A DNA stretch of 64,000 nucleotides from positions 1-64,000 of the forward strand of contig VEXD01000002.1 in assembly GCA_009391235.1 (NCBI GenBank), in the 5' to 3' direction. Position numbers and translations under genes: made by a program. Within the stretch, counting starts at the first letter, position 1, and each line of letters opens with the position of its first letter. The stretch comes from SAR202 cluster bacterium AC-409-J13_OGT_754m (lineage in GTDB: Bacteria; Chloroflexota; Dehalococcoidia; Lucifugimonadales; GCA-2712585). The notes under the pieces are model-generated. The model saw only the letters and a list, made by a program, of their open reading frames with translations. It was not told the origin of the DNA and did not search any database. This document shows, piece after piece, positions 44,650 through 53,506 of the stretch.

Positions 44650-44793
44650 GAATATTGTTTCTGGATAACTGATAGGTAGTAATATGACGTTCGTTATGAG
44701 ACCTACTAGGAACCCTGATGTTGAACAAACTCTGGTCGTTGGAGCTACGGTTTTAAATAGATTTACATGATTATTTTAGGAGATGGTTGATAT

Positions 44794-45135
44794 ATGCCTT
44801 TGATGATTGGTTTCTCAGAGCAGCGTTTACGCATTTTGCAAAGCGAGTTGGATAGTATTGTTGAAAGGTTACCAGGTCTTGGTGTAATCAAGGCTTTTTT
44901 GCTTAATTCACTATATCCAGGGGTTGTAGAGAAGGATACGTCTTTAAATTTGGTGATGATTATGAACGACGATCGTCCATTTGTTCGGAGACCTGATTTT
45001 TTTTATAGTCATCTTTCTCCCAGTGTTGGTGTAGAATTTCTTGTGTTGACTCCCGCTGAACTAGAATCCGAATATAAAGAAAATAGTTGCCTTGCCTTAG
45101 CTATAAGGAAAGGAGAAATCATTCATGGTGTTTAA
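44794..45135 (+). CDS. MNT-like nucleotidyltransferase, degenerate
   Basis: The 113-residue protein has the size and layout of the minimal nucleotidyltransferases paired with HEPN toxins. At the active-site position, however, it reads [22 protein letters not shown], in place of GS(x)ARG(x)xxxSDxDL; neither the GS nor the paired aspartates are intact, so catalysis is doubtful. The rest ([21 protein letters not shown]) keeps the fold pattern. It overlaps the HEPN gene by 11 bases. Probably an antitoxin-like partner without transferase activity. Confidence 0.7.
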   Translation: MPLMIGFSEQRLRILQSELDSIVERLPGLGVIKAFLLNSLYPGVVEKDTSLNLVMIMNDDRPFVRRPDFFYSHLSPSVGVEFLVLTPAELESEYKENSCLALAIRKGEIIHGV

Positions 45136-45544
45136 TAAGGAGAGAGAATCTGAACGCTGGATTAAGCAGGCGGAGCATGATCTTTATGATGCAAAGATAG
45201 CTCGGGAGAACGAACGACACAACCTAGCTTGTTTTATGGGACAGCAGGCTGGTGAAAAAGCTGTCAAAGGCTATTTGTATTTCCAGGGTGCCGAGGATGT
45301 TTGGGGTCACTCTTTGGCCGATCTATGTGAAGATGCAAAAATGTTTGACATGATGTTTGATGTTTTGAAAATTAATGCTATGTTCCTGGATAAATATTAC
45401 AACCTGACGCGCTACCCGAATTATTTGCCAGGCGGTATACCTTCAGATCTTTTCGACGATCTGGAATCTGAACGTTCAATAGGATTGGCTGAAGAAGTAC
45501 TGAAATTTGTTAAAGATAGAATATCTGAGGCTCAACAACTTTAA
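45125..45544 (+). CDS. HEPN domain protein
   Basis: The 139-residue helical protein fits PF05168: [41 protein letters not shown], then [11 protein letters not shown] and [12 protein letters not shown], the usual order in HEPN proteins paired with MNT. HEPN proteins may be ribonuclease toxins through an Rx4-6H motif; here no clear such motif is seen, so activity is uncertain. Translationally coupled to the MNT-like gene, forming a probable toxin-antitoxin-type or small-molecule-modifying pair, directly downstream of tRNA-Sec. Confidence 0.85.
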   Translation: MVFNKERESERWIKQAEHDLYDAKIARENERHNLACFMGQQAGEKAVKGYLYFQGAEDVWGHSLADLCEDAKMFDMMFDVLKINAMFLDKYYNLTRYPNYLPGGIPSDLFDDLESERSIGLAEEVLKFVKDRISEAQQL

Positions 45545-45604
45545 GTCTATTAGGCATATAAACAGTATCACATGTTTTAAATTCACTACTAGGGAAATCA
45601 TTCA

Positions 45605-46534
45605 GTGTCAGTTAAATTTAATAGAGAATACGAGTTTTACACGGCTGATGTATTTACCGATCAAGCTTTTGGAGGAAACCAACTAGCGGTTTTTCCTCAA
45701 GCATCTGGACTCACTACACAGCAAATGCAGAATATAGCTGCTGAGTTTAACATTTCAGAGACGGCCTTTGTTTTTCCTTCTACTAATGATGATTGCACTA
45801 ACTCGCTTCGTATATTCACACCTGATGCCGAACTCCCATTTGCTGGACATCCTACGATCGGGGCAGCCCATATATTGTCTTTAATAGGGGATGTTAACCT
45901 GGACAATAAAATTACCAAGATCGTATTTGAAGAAGGATCTGGCCCTGTGCCAGTACTAATTCATCAGTTGGATGGTTATCCTGCTTTCGTCGAATTGACT
46001 GCTCCTCAACTTCCAATATATGGTTCGGAACATCCTTCAGTTCAATCTATAGCCAACGTATTGTCGCTTGATATTGCAGATATACTTCATGAAAAACTAA
46101 AACCCCAGTCTGTCTCTTGCGGTCTTCCTTTTCTTTTCATACCTATTAGTAACAGAGCTGCAATAAAGAAGGCGCGTTTAAATAGAGAGGTCTGGGAACG
46201 TGAATTTATGGACTATTGGGCACCAGATTTCTACCTATATACTTTTGATCCAGAATCGGCTGGAGTTGATATTAGAGCAAGAATGTTTGGGCCATCTAAA
46301 GGTATAGGAGAAGATTCGGCTACTGGTTCTGCCGCAGTTGGGTTGGCTGGATACCTAGGATCTCTAGAATCAAATACCGATGGCACCATAAAATGGAAAA
46401 TAGAGCAGGGTTTTGAAATAGGTCGACAAAGTTTTCTTAATATTGAAGTTGATAAAAAGGATGGAGAAATAAGCGCAATTAGAGTTGGAGGTTCTTCTGT
46501 GCTTGTCACTAAGGGTGTGATGTATATTACGTAG
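45605..46534 (+). CDS. PhzF family isomerase/epimerase
   Basis: The 309-residue protein has the PhzF pattern: FYTADVFTDQAFGGNQLAVF with NQLAV, FNISETAFVFPS containing the catalytic glutamate, LRIFTPDAELPFAGHPTIGAAHIL, and the second half GEDSATGSAAVGLAGYLG. The two halves form pseudo-symmetric beta-barrels of the diaminopimelate-epimerase fold. Most members have unknown substrates outside phenazine synthesis. The start is GTG at 45605. Convergent with the rhodanese, 17 bases apart. Confidence 0.9.
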   Translation: MSVKFNREYEFYTADVFTDQAFGGNQLAVFPQASGLTTQQMQNIAAEFNISETAFVFPSTNDDCTNSLRIFTPDAELPFAGHPTIGAAHILSLIGDVNLDNKITKIVFEEGSGPVPVLIHQLDGYPAFVELTAPQLPIYGSEHPSVQSIANVLSLDIADILHEKLKPQSVSCGLPFLFIPISNRAAIKKARLNREVWEREFMDYWAPDFYLYTFDPESAGVDIRARMFGPSKGIGEDSATGSAAVGLAGYLGSLESNTDGTIKWKIEQGFEIGRQSFLNIEVDKKDGEISAIRVGGSSVLVTKGVMYIT

Positions 46535-46551
46535 ACCCTTATTCTTTTTTG

Positions 46552-47391
46552 TTATTCAATTGGTGTGTCAGTTCGGTTTCCCCATTCCCCCCAAGAGCCA
46601 TCATAGTTGCTGGCATTGGGAAAGCCGAGTAATTTGAGGACAAAGTTAACGTGCGCCGCACGAATGCCGCTTTGTCAATATGAATGGATTCGTTTGTCTT
46701 TGGTTATACCGTGATTACCTAGCAACGAAAATAATTCCTTAGCCGGTTTGAGGAGATGGGTTTTTTCATCAACTAAGTTGAGCCATTCTAGATGTGTAGC
46801 CCCTGGTATGTGTCCTGCAAATTTATTGCCCCGGTCATTTTCACCTGTGTATTCTTCTTTGCTTCTAACATCCCAAATAATGACCTCTCTATTATTCTTA
46901 ATATCTAGAATCTGGGTTGTAGTACTCATCAATGATTGATTCTCATGTGGTTCAAATTTAGAAGATGTGGCCTGAATTGTTGAGTCAGTAGTTATCGGGC
47001 GGCCTTCCGTGGTCCATTTTTTCCATCCTCCGTTAAGTACTTTTACATTGGTGTGACCGTAGTAGTTTAGGGCCCACCATAAACGTGCTGCGTAAAGACC
47101 ACGAGAATTATCATAAGCTATAACTAGGGTATCTTCTCCTATTCCAAGAGACTTGGCCATTTCAGAGAACTCTGTCGGCCCCATTATATTGAGGTGGTTG
47201 GGTGGAGCTCCTTTTTGATAGTGATCCTTTTGGATTACTGCCCCTGGTATATGGGCTCTTTTATATTGTTCTAAGACGTCACAGTCGACAATCCTGAGGT
47301 CTTTTTGGCACATATGTTCGTTAAGCCATGCAGTATCGACCAAGAGGTTAGGATTAGCATATTCGTTGTTCTTGTTAATTTCCTTATCCAT
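46552..47391 (-). CDS. Selenocysteine-containing thiosulfate/mercaptopyruvate sulfurtransferase
   Basis: The 279-codon gene encodes a two-domain rhodanese. The N-terminal inactive domain starts [12 protein letters not shown] and has [16 protein letters not shown] and [23 protein letters not shown]; the C-terminal one has [26 protein letters not shown]. At codon 239 (46677-46675) there is an in-frame UGA: ...[23 protein letters not shown]...[10 protein letters not shown], ending at TAA 46552. In Cys homologues this position is the catalytic Cys of YCxSGxRAxH. A SECIS-like hairpin begins at the UGA and tRNA-Sec is 2 kb away. The ORF track stops at the UGA and misses the last 40 residues. A nonsense mutation is unlikely as the rest of the domain is perfectly conserved. 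It probably transfers sulfur from thiosulfate or mercaptopyruvate. Confidence 0.9.
46639..46676 (-). promoter_or_regulatory. Bacterial SECIS element
   Basis: On the minus strand the mRNA forms GACAAAG/CUUUGUC (7 bp, starting with the GA of the UGA codon), an internal loop, and CGUGC/GCACG (5 bp) closing a GGC loop. The apical loop lies 17 nt after the UGA, within the range known for bacterial SECIS hairpins that bind SelB. The stem also encodes the conserved [12 protein letters not shown]. Confidence 0.85.
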
Positions 47392-47508
47392 AACTTTTAG
47401 ACCTGTTCTAGCCCTAATTTTGGAAACTGAGTTGGCTTGTTTCGATACCCTTATGGGATTATACTTTGATTGTTACCATGTCGTATAGGGTTATTTATGG
47501 AGATGGAA

Positions 47509-47700
47509 ATGAAGGCAGATCTTTCTAAAGAAGTTAGAACTCTTATGGGTAGAACCGGGTTGGATTTAGATGATGATCGTATCCAGAAACTCACTGAAGC
47601 ATACGAACAGATTGTTGCTAAATTGAATGATCTTCATGATATCGAAGTTGATGAAGAAGAAGTGTCAGGTATATTTGATCCTACGGCTTACAGTGCATAG
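47509..47700 (+). CDS. GatC-like subunit
   Basis: The short protein (63 residues from ATG 47509; ATGs at 47503 and 47497 are alternatives) has GatC character: LSKEVRTLMGRTGLDLDDDRIQKLTEAYEQIVAKLNDLHDIEVDEEEVSGIFDP. GatC wraps and stabilises the amidase subunit GatA. GGAG six bases before 47509 favours that start. It is ten bases before an amidase gene, forming a C-A pair without the GatB subunit, so it may serve the amidase outside tRNA amidation. Confidence 0.7.
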   Translation: MKADLSKEVRTLMGRTGLDLDDDRIQKLTEAYEQIVAKLNDLHDIEVDEEEVSGIFDPTAYSA

Positions 47701-47709
47701 GTTATATAT

Positions 47710-49116
47710 ATGAATGACAAAGACTTGGAATTGTGTTTTTTGACTATTCCTGAGGCTGCCAAACTCATTCAGGGCAGGAAACTGTCTCCTGTTGAGTTAG
47801 TTAGTGCCTTTATGGAGAGAATAGCTAGAGTAGATCCTATTATAAAATCCTACATCACGCTACTTGCTGACCAAGTAATGGAAGAAGCCAAAATTGCTGA
47901 GGCAGAAATATCTGCTGGTCAATACAAGGGCTTACTACATGGAATTCCATTAGCACATAAAGATTTGTACGATACCAAGGGTATAAGAACTACAGCCCAA
48001 TCAAAAGTTTATGAGACACGGGTCCCAGATGTAGACTCTACCGTGATTGAAAGGTTGAACCGAGCCGGGGCAATGATGTTGGGCAAGTTGTCTATGTTTG
48101 AATTTGCTGCTGGGGGACCTGAAACTAGCATATTCGATTATTCGCGTAATCCATGGAACACGGATTATATTACAGGAGGGTCTAGTAGTGGTTCTGCTGC
48201 CGCAGTTGCTGCGTCTTTATGCATGGGCTCGATGGGTTCGGATACTGGTGGGTCAGTAAGAGGACCTGCCGCAGCTTGTGGCATCGTTGGTCTAAAGCCT
48301 ACATATGGTCGTGTGAGTAGATATGGAGTAATCCCTATAAGTTGGTCTTTAGATTATTGTGGTCCAATGACATGGTCTGTTGAAGATAATGCTGTAATGC
48401 TTCAGGCTATTGCAGGATTCGATGAGAAAGATCCTACTACTAGCAGGTCTAGTGTTCCTAATTATATGGATTCATTAACAGGTGATATTAAAGGAATGAC
48501 GATAGGTGTCCCCAAACACTTTTGTTTTGATAAAGAAGCTGGGGATATTGATATTGAAACTATAGAGGCTTGTGAAAAAGCATTAGTTGATTTGGAGGCC
48601 TTAGGGGCGAATATAGAGGAAATTCATATTGAGTCTTTGGAGTATGCAAATATAGCCAACAATGTGATATGTATGACGGAAGGATTTGCTTATCACCTTT
48701 CTGGCTTCAAGGGGCAACCTGAAAATTATGGAGAAAATTTTATCGGACACCTTTATACTGGAGGTCTTTACTCCTCTAATGATTACATCCAAGCTCAGAG
48801 AGTACGGGCTAAGATAACGCGTGAATTTGCACAGGTTCTTACAAAAGTTGACGCTATTGTTACGCCGACATCTCCCAGGCCAGCATGGCCTTTCAATGAG
48901 AAACCTGTTGGAGCTTTAATATCTGAACGAAGCTTTTATGCCCCATATAATCAAACAGGTATGCCAGCAATATCTGTTCCATGCGGCTTTAATGCAAATG
49001 GCATGCCTATAGGATTGCAATTTGCGTCAGGTCCGTTTGAAGAATCAACGATATTTCGAATGGCATATGCCTATCAACAATATGCTGAATGGTATAAATG
49101 TAGACCTGGAATTTAA
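47710..49116 (+). CDS. Amidase signature enzyme (GatA-like)
   Basis: The 468-residue enzyme has the Ser-cisSer-Lys triad of the amidase signature family: lysine in GIPLAHKDLYDTKG (about residue 80), the Gly/Ser-rich GGSSSGSAAAVAASLC, and GSDTGGSVRGPAAACGIVGLKPTYGRVSR. It hydrolyses an amide, giving ammonia and acid. Preceded by a GatC-like gene, it may be an atypical GatA, or an amidase that adopted a GatC-like chaperone. GatB is absent here. ATG is close behind the gatC stop. Confidence 0.85.
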   Translation: MNDKDLELCFLTIPEAAKLIQGRKLSPVELVSAFMERIARVDPIIKSYITLLADQVMEEAKIAEAEISAGQYKGLLHGIPLAHKDLYDTKGIRTTAQSKVYETRVPDVDSTVIERLNRAGAMMLGKLSMFEFAAGGPETSIFDYSRNPWNTDYITGGSSSGSAAAVAASLCMGSMGSDTGGSVRGPAAACGIVGLKPTYGRVSRYGVIPISWSLDYCGPMTWSVEDNAVMLQAIAGFDEKDPTTSRSSVPNYMDSLTGDIKGMTIGVPKHFCFDKEAGDIDIETIEACEKALVDLEALGANIEEIHIESLEYANIANNVICMTEGFAYHLSGFKGQPENYGENFIGHLYTGGLYSSNDYIQAQRVRAKITREFAQVLTKVDAIVTPTSPRPAWPFNEKPVGALISERSFYAPYNQTGMPAISVPCGFNANGMPIGLQFASGPFEESTIFRMAYAYQQYAEWYKCRPGI

Positions 49117-49218
49117 GGTCAAATAACCTCATAAATTATTGAGACACTGTGGGCCATTTGGATAATCTATTGTTAGATGTGCTCATGTCTCATGAGTGCT
49201 GCTGAGGAGGTAAGGTTA

Positions 49219-49878
49219 ATGTGTGGGAGATTCGCTTTATATTCCGATATAAAAGTCTTGGGCTCCAGGTTTAAATTCTCAGATTTAACAGGTGTTTACA
49301 AATCTAGTAGAAACGTTTCTCCGACTGAAAGGATATTGACTGTTGTAGACCATGGTGGCCGTCAAGCAATGATGATGAAATGGGGGCTTATACCATCTTG
49401 GGCTAAAGATTCCAAGTTTGGTGCAAGAATGATAAATGCCAGGGCCGAAACGATTGATCTCAAACCTGCTTTTAGGGAGTCATTCCATCGCAAAAGGTGT
49501 CTAATATTAGCTGATGGTTTTTTTGAATGGACTAGAATTAATGGAAAAAATACCCCTTATTTTATACAATTGAAATCAGGGTTAAGTTTTGCTTTCGCGG
49601 GTTTGTGGGACACATGGTCAGCCCCTGATGGTGAACAAATTGATACTTGCACTATTGTCACTTGTGAACCTAATGAATTAATGGCCTCTATTCATTTAAG
49701 AATGCCTGTGATATTGAATGAAGCAGGAGAAACCCTATGGTTGAACACAAAAAGCCAAGGAACTCGTTTGTTGAAAGGACTTATGGTGCCGTATCCGTCA
49801 GATCAATTATATGCCTCTAAAGCATTGATTGCAGATAGTAATGTGGCTAAGCAAATAGACATGTTAGATCTCGTTTAG
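49219..49878 (+). CDS. yedK: SRAP domain protein (YedK/HMCES)
   Basis: The 219-residue protein shields abasic sites in single-stranded DNA by covalent bonding. The catalytic cysteine must be residue 2, and the ATG at 49219 gives MCGRFALY exactly, after GAGGAGGTAAGG; the track's start 14 codons upstream is therefore wrong. Other motifs are NVSPTERILTV, WGLIPSWAKD, MINARAETI, RCLILADGFFEW (active-site glutamate), and SIHLRMPVIL (active-site histidine). Cytoplasmic SOS-like DNA repair role. A short hypothetical gene follows. Confidence 0.95.
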   Translation: MCGRFALYSDIKVLGSRFKFSDLTGVYKSSRNVSPTERILTVVDHGGRQAMMMKWGLIPSWAKDSKFGARMINARAETIDLKPAFRESFHRKRCLILADGFFEWTRINGKNTPYFIQLKSGLSFAFAGLWDTWSAPDGEQIDTCTIVTCEPNELMASIHLRMPVILNEAGETLWLNTKSQGTRLLKGLMVPYPSDQLYASKALIADSNVAKQIDMLDLV

Positions 49879-49914
49879 ATTAATAAAGAAAAAAGCTTCT
49901 ATTTAGGATGGTGA

Positions 49915-50187
49915 ATGGTGAAGATCTATTGGCAAGAAAGTAGGAATGGACAGAAATTGATTTTAGATATTGAGACAGGTGAAACTATAACACTTGGAGC
50001 AGTTAGAAAGACACGAAATGGCTTTGATGCTTTCGCAACAACATTGGGGTATGACCCTGGAAGAGCAGTAAAAGGAATCCCCGAATTACAGGGAGCAAAA
50101 GTTTTTGTTGAATCGTTTGAACCATGGAATTTATTCCAAGGGGGAGATGAATCCCTTCCTATCGAACCCGATGTTAGAACCATGTAA
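49915..50187 (+). CDS. Conserved-looking small hypothetical protein
   Basis: The 90-residue protein (VKIYWQESRNGQKLILDIETGETITLGAVRKTRNGFDAFATTLGYDPGRAVKG) is soluble, with a mixed beta/alpha pattern and no membrane segment or metal motif. The amino-acid mix is natural, and the frame is preceded by AGGATGGTG. It lies 36 bases after the SRAP gene on the same strand and could be cotranscribed. Family unknown to me. Confidence 0.65.
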   Translation: MVKIYWQESRNGQKLILDIETGETITLGAVRKTRNGFDAFATTLGYDPGRAVKGIPELQGAKVFVESFEPWNLFQGGDESLPIEPDVRTM

Positions 50188-50360
50188 ACCTAATGTTTAT
50201 TACACAAGGCTTATTTAGCTAGGTTGTAATCCAAATCGTATTATGTTTTTGAAATAAAATTCATTCTATTTGATACTCCATTAGAAAGCACCATTTGTGT
50301 ATTTGCGAAGACACTGATTCAGGTGGTCGAGCACAGAAGAAATTTTTAAAGGGGGTTGTG

Positions 50361-51947
50361 ATGAGTGACGTTGTTATCAAGAATGGACGCATTATAGATG
50401 GTTCAGGTAATCCCTGGTACAAAGCTGACATTGCTATAGAAGATGGGGTTATCAGAGATATTGGCAAGATCGATGGTAGCGGTGACATTGAAATTGATGC
50501 TCGGGGTAAATACGTATGCCCAGGGTTTATAGATATGCATAGTCATCCTGATCTCACTTTGTTTTATAAAAAGGTGCAGGATTATAAATTACGTCAGGGA
50601 GTAACTACCGAGGTTGGAGGCAATTGTGGATTTACAGCTGCACCTCTAAATCCTTCTACTCGAGATGCACTTAGAAAATACATGGCATTTATTACTCCTC
50701 CTTCTGGTGTCAACTGGAATTGGCAAACCTTCGATCAATATTTGCAGGCGGTTGAGGATTCACATCCTTCTACCAATTTAGTTTTTCTAGTAGGTCAAGG
50801 CACCGTAAGAATCGCTGCCATGGGTTTTGAACAACGACCGCCCACAGATTCAGAAATACTTTATATGGAATCCTTAGTGAAAGAGGCGATGGAATCAGGA
50901 GCATTTGGGCTTTCGACAGGATTGGTTTATGTTCCGGGGGCGTATTCTGAGACTTCTGAAATTATTCGACTTGCCAAAGTGAGTGCGGATTATGGTGGCT
51001 TTTATGCTACTCATATGCGGAATGAGGGAGATAAACTATTGGACTCTGTAAGAGAAGCCATAGATATTGGAATTAGCGGGGGACTACCTGTGCAAATTTC
51101 TCATCATAAGGCAACAGGTAAGCTAAACCATGGCAGGGTTTCTGATTCTTTGTCCATGTTGGTTGAGGCTCGAAACAATGGTTTAGACGTTACTTTGGAC
51201 CAATACCCATACATTGCTGGAAGCACGACCTTGCAGGCGGTACTTCCACCTTGGGCACAGGAAGGTGGAGTTGAAGATGTTGTACAGAGATTAGAGACTT
51301 TTGATATCCGATGCAAAATCAGAAGTGAAATTTTGGCCAACAAGGGTGAATCAAGAATGGGAGGTGATCTCGGTGATATTTTGATTACTACTTTGGCCAC
51401 TGAACTCAATCAGAGATTCATAGGGTTGACGATTAAAGAAATAAGTGAGCTGAGAGGACAGGAATATATTGATACAATTTTGGACCTTTTGAAAGAAGAA
51501 CAATGTGCCGTTGGAATGGTGGTTTTTTCTATGGCTGAATCGGATGTACGTGTGGTGATGTCTCACCCTTATACAATGATTGGATCTGACGGCCTATACT
51601 CCCCAGGGAATCCACATCCCAGAATCTATGGTACTTATCCAAGGGTATTGGGGAAATATGTAAGAGAAGAGGGTTTGTTCTCATTGGAGGAAGGGGTAAG
51701 GAAAATGACTTCATTCCCAGCACAGAGATTAGGTCTGCACTCTAAGGGTCTACTAAAGCCTGGTGGAGATGCAGACATAGTGGTTTTTGATGCCAAGACA
51801 GTTATTGATAAATCGACCTTCCGTGACCCGCATCAATACCCATTAGGAATAGAATATGTTTTAGTTAATGGCGTAATTAGCGTAGACGAAGGGGAGTTTA
51901 CAGGTAATACAGCCGGCAGAGTTATTAGGAGCACTCAACTAAGTTGA
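50361..51947 (+). CDS. N-acyl-D-amino-acid deacylase family amidohydrolase
   Basis: The 528-residue enzyme matches D-aminoacylases. VVIKNGRIIDGSGNPWYKADIAIEDG opens the protein, GFIDMHSHPDLTL gives HxH, TEVGGNCGFTAAPL the metal-bridging cysteine, THMRNEGDKL and SHHKATGK the next histidines, DQYPY and MIGSDGL the final aspartate. Such enzymes release D-amino acids or act on N-acyl-glutamates and related amides. I start at ATG 50361 after GGGGG; the upstream ATG of the track adds 22 residues outside the fold. Convergent with livF. Confidence 0.92.
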   Translation: MSDVVIKNGRIIDGSGNPWYKADIAIEDGVIRDIGKIDGSGDIEIDARGKYVCPGFIDMHSHPDLTLFYKKVQDYKLRQGVTTEVGGNCGFTAAPLNPSTRDALRKYMAFITPPSGVNWNWQTFDQYLQAVEDSHPSTNLVFLVGQGTVRIAAMGFEQRPPTDSEILYMESLVKEAMESGAFGLSTGLVYVPGAYSETSEIIRLAKVSADYGGFYATHMRNEGDKLLDSVREAIDIGISGGLPVQISHHKATGKLNHGRVSDSLSMLVEARNNGLDVTLDQYPYIAGSTTLQAVLPPWAQEGGVEDVVQRLETFDIRCKIRSEILANKGESRMGGDLGDILITTLATELNQRFIGLTIKEISELRGQEYIDTILDLLKEEQCAVGMVVFSMAESDVRVVMSHPYTMIGSDGLYSPGNPHPRIYGTYPRVLGKYVREEGLFSLEEGVRKMTSFPAQRLGLHSKGLLKPGGDADIVVFDAKTVIDKSTFRDPHQYPLGIEYVLVNGVISVDEGEFTGNTAGRVIRSTQLS

Positions 51948-52005
51948 GTTAAGTTAGGTGGTTCCCTTCGTGTGTTTTCGCTTTACTTCAAGAATCTTTA
52001 CACAT

Positions 52006-52722
52006 TCAGGAATGCAATCCAAGGAAATAGTCACCAATTTTGGGATCGTTAAGAATGTTTTTGGCATTATCAGTATGAACTACTTTCCCATTGGAGAATA
52101 TGTATCCACGATCAGACCTAGAGAGTGATAATCTTGCATTCTGTTCTACTAGAAGTATTGAGATTCCTTTACTACGAAGAGCGTCAAGATTTGTCAAAAT
52201 TTGCTGTTGATATTTGGGTGAAAGAGCTGCAGTCGGTTCGTCTAAGAGGAGGAAGCTAGGATTTGAAATAAGTGCACGAGATATGGCTAGCATCTGTCTT
52301 TCTCCACCAGACAATGAGGCAGCCAAGTCATTCATTCGGAGTTCCAATTCAGGAAACATGCTAACGGCTCGTTCTATACCCGGTTTAAGTTTTTTGGGGG
52401 CTAACCGTATTCCGCCCATTTGCAGGTTTTCGCGAACTGACAGGGAGGGAAAAATATTATCTACCTGAGGCACATAGGCAATCCCACGTTCAACTAACTT
52501 GTCTGTGCGCCATCCGGAGACATCTGAACTATAATGCAAAACGGTGCCTTTGTGGATCGTAGCAAGCCCGAAAAGCACTTTAAGGAATGTCGATTTCCCG
52601 CATCCATTAGGACCAATAATCGTGACGAATTCCCCCTCATCAACATATAGATTAATTCCGTTCAGGATCTGAACGGAGCCGTAACCTCCTTCGAGGCCTT
52701 TGATTTCAAGTATCCTATTCAT
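52006..52722 (-). CDS. livF: Branched-chain amino-acid type ABC ATPase LivF
   Basis: The 238-residue ATPase has Walker A GPNGCGKSTFLK, the signature LSGGERQMLAISRALI, Walker B FLLLDEPTAAL and the LivF-type ending. I start at ATG 52722 (MNRILEIKGLEGGYG), which overlaps the livG stop by eight bases; the track's upstream start adds 21 residues inside livG. It powers the importer encoded upstream on the same strand. Last gene of the operon livK-livHM-livG-livF. Confidence 0.93.
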   Translation of the reverse strand: MNRILEIKGLEGGYGSVQILNGINLYVDEGEFVTIIGPNGCGKSTFLKVLFGLATIHKGTVLHYSSDVSGWRTDKLVERGIAYVPQVDNIFPSLSVRENLQMGGIRLAPKKLKPGIERAVSMFPELELRMNDLAASLSGGERQMLAISRALISNPSFLLLDEPTAALSPKYQQQILTNLDALRSKGISILLVEQNARLSLSRSDRGYIFSNGKVVHTDNAKNILNDPKIGDYFLGLHS

Positions 52723-53506
52723 TTTGTGGCTGCCCAGTGTCGCCGAGATAGGCTTCAACGACATCCCTACTCTGCCTGATTTCATCAGGTGCGCCTTCCA
52801 TTAATATTCGTCCTCTATCCATGACGATAATTCTGTCAACATCACGACGGAGGATGAAATCCATGTTATGTTCGATCACTAACATGCCAATTCCTTTATC
52901 TGATGTTAGAGTTCGGAGGTTTTGAAAAATTCTTTCGGCAAGTGGTCCAGCAACACCAGCGACCGGTTCGTCGAGCAAGAGAAACCTAGGCGAACTCATC
53001 AAAGCACGGCCAATATCGACAAGCTTACTTTGTCCTCCGGATAGCTCGCTCGCAAGGTTGTGCGCCATGTGCGACATCTCCAACAAGTCGAGAGTAGAAT
53101 ACGCATCTATTACTCGCTGGTTTTCTTTGTATCGGGAACCGGGTCGCAGGAGCGCAGATAAAATGTTAGGAGCAAACTGATTTCGAGGAGGAACAAGAAG
53201 GTTTTCGATCACTGTCATTTCACGCCAGAGCCAGGTGTGTTGGAATGTCCTTGTTAATCCCAAACCCTGTATCTGATCGGGCCTCATGCCAGTGGCAATC
53301 TTGCCCAGTACTTCTATGCTTCCAGAAGTCACTTCTAACAAACCGGAAATGCAATTGAATGTGGTAGTTTTGCCACACCCATTAGGGCCGATTAGCCCAA
53401 CAAGTTCACCTTCTTCAACCTGAAACGAAATTTGGTCAACCGCCCTCAATCCGCCGAAATATTTGGTCAGACCTGATATTCGAAGAGCAGGCATTGTCGT
53501 TATCAT
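52715..53506 (-). CDS. livG: Branched-chain amino-acid type ABC ATPase LivG
   Basis: The 263-residue ATPase shows ALRISGLTKYFGGLRAVDQISFQVEEGE, Walker A GPNGCGKTTTFN, QGLGLTRTFQHTWLWREMTVIENLL (the LivG Q-loop region), signature LSGGQSKLVDIGRALM and Walker B FLLLDEPVAGVAG. LivG and LivF form the heterodimeric motor. ATG overlaps the permease stop by four bases. The last residues continue to the livF start. G+C is above that of the window average. Confidence 0.93.
   Translation of the reverse strand: MITTMPALRISGLTKYFGGLRAVDQISFQVEEGELVGLIGPNGCGKTTTFNCISGLLEVTSGSIEVLGKIATGMRPDQIQGLGLTRTFQHTWLWREMTVIENLLVPPRNQFAPNILSALLRPGSRYKENQRVIDAYSTLDLLEMSHMAHNLASELSGGQSKLVDIGRALMSSPRFLLLDEPVAGVAGPLAERIFQNLRTLTSDKGIGMLVIEHNMDFILRRDVDRIIVMDRGRILMEGAPDEIRQSRDVVEAYLGDTGQPQNE

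Noticed and set aside
44684-44770. 28-codon ORF between tRNA-Sec and the MNT-like gene
   Set aside because: Weak ribosome site and no pattern; too little to support a gene.
46675-47391. Rhodanese as a truncated pseudogene ending at 46675
   Set aside because: The stop is UGA at the catalytic position, the sequence behind it is fully conserved in frame, a SECIS hairpin begins at it and tRNA-Sec is present.
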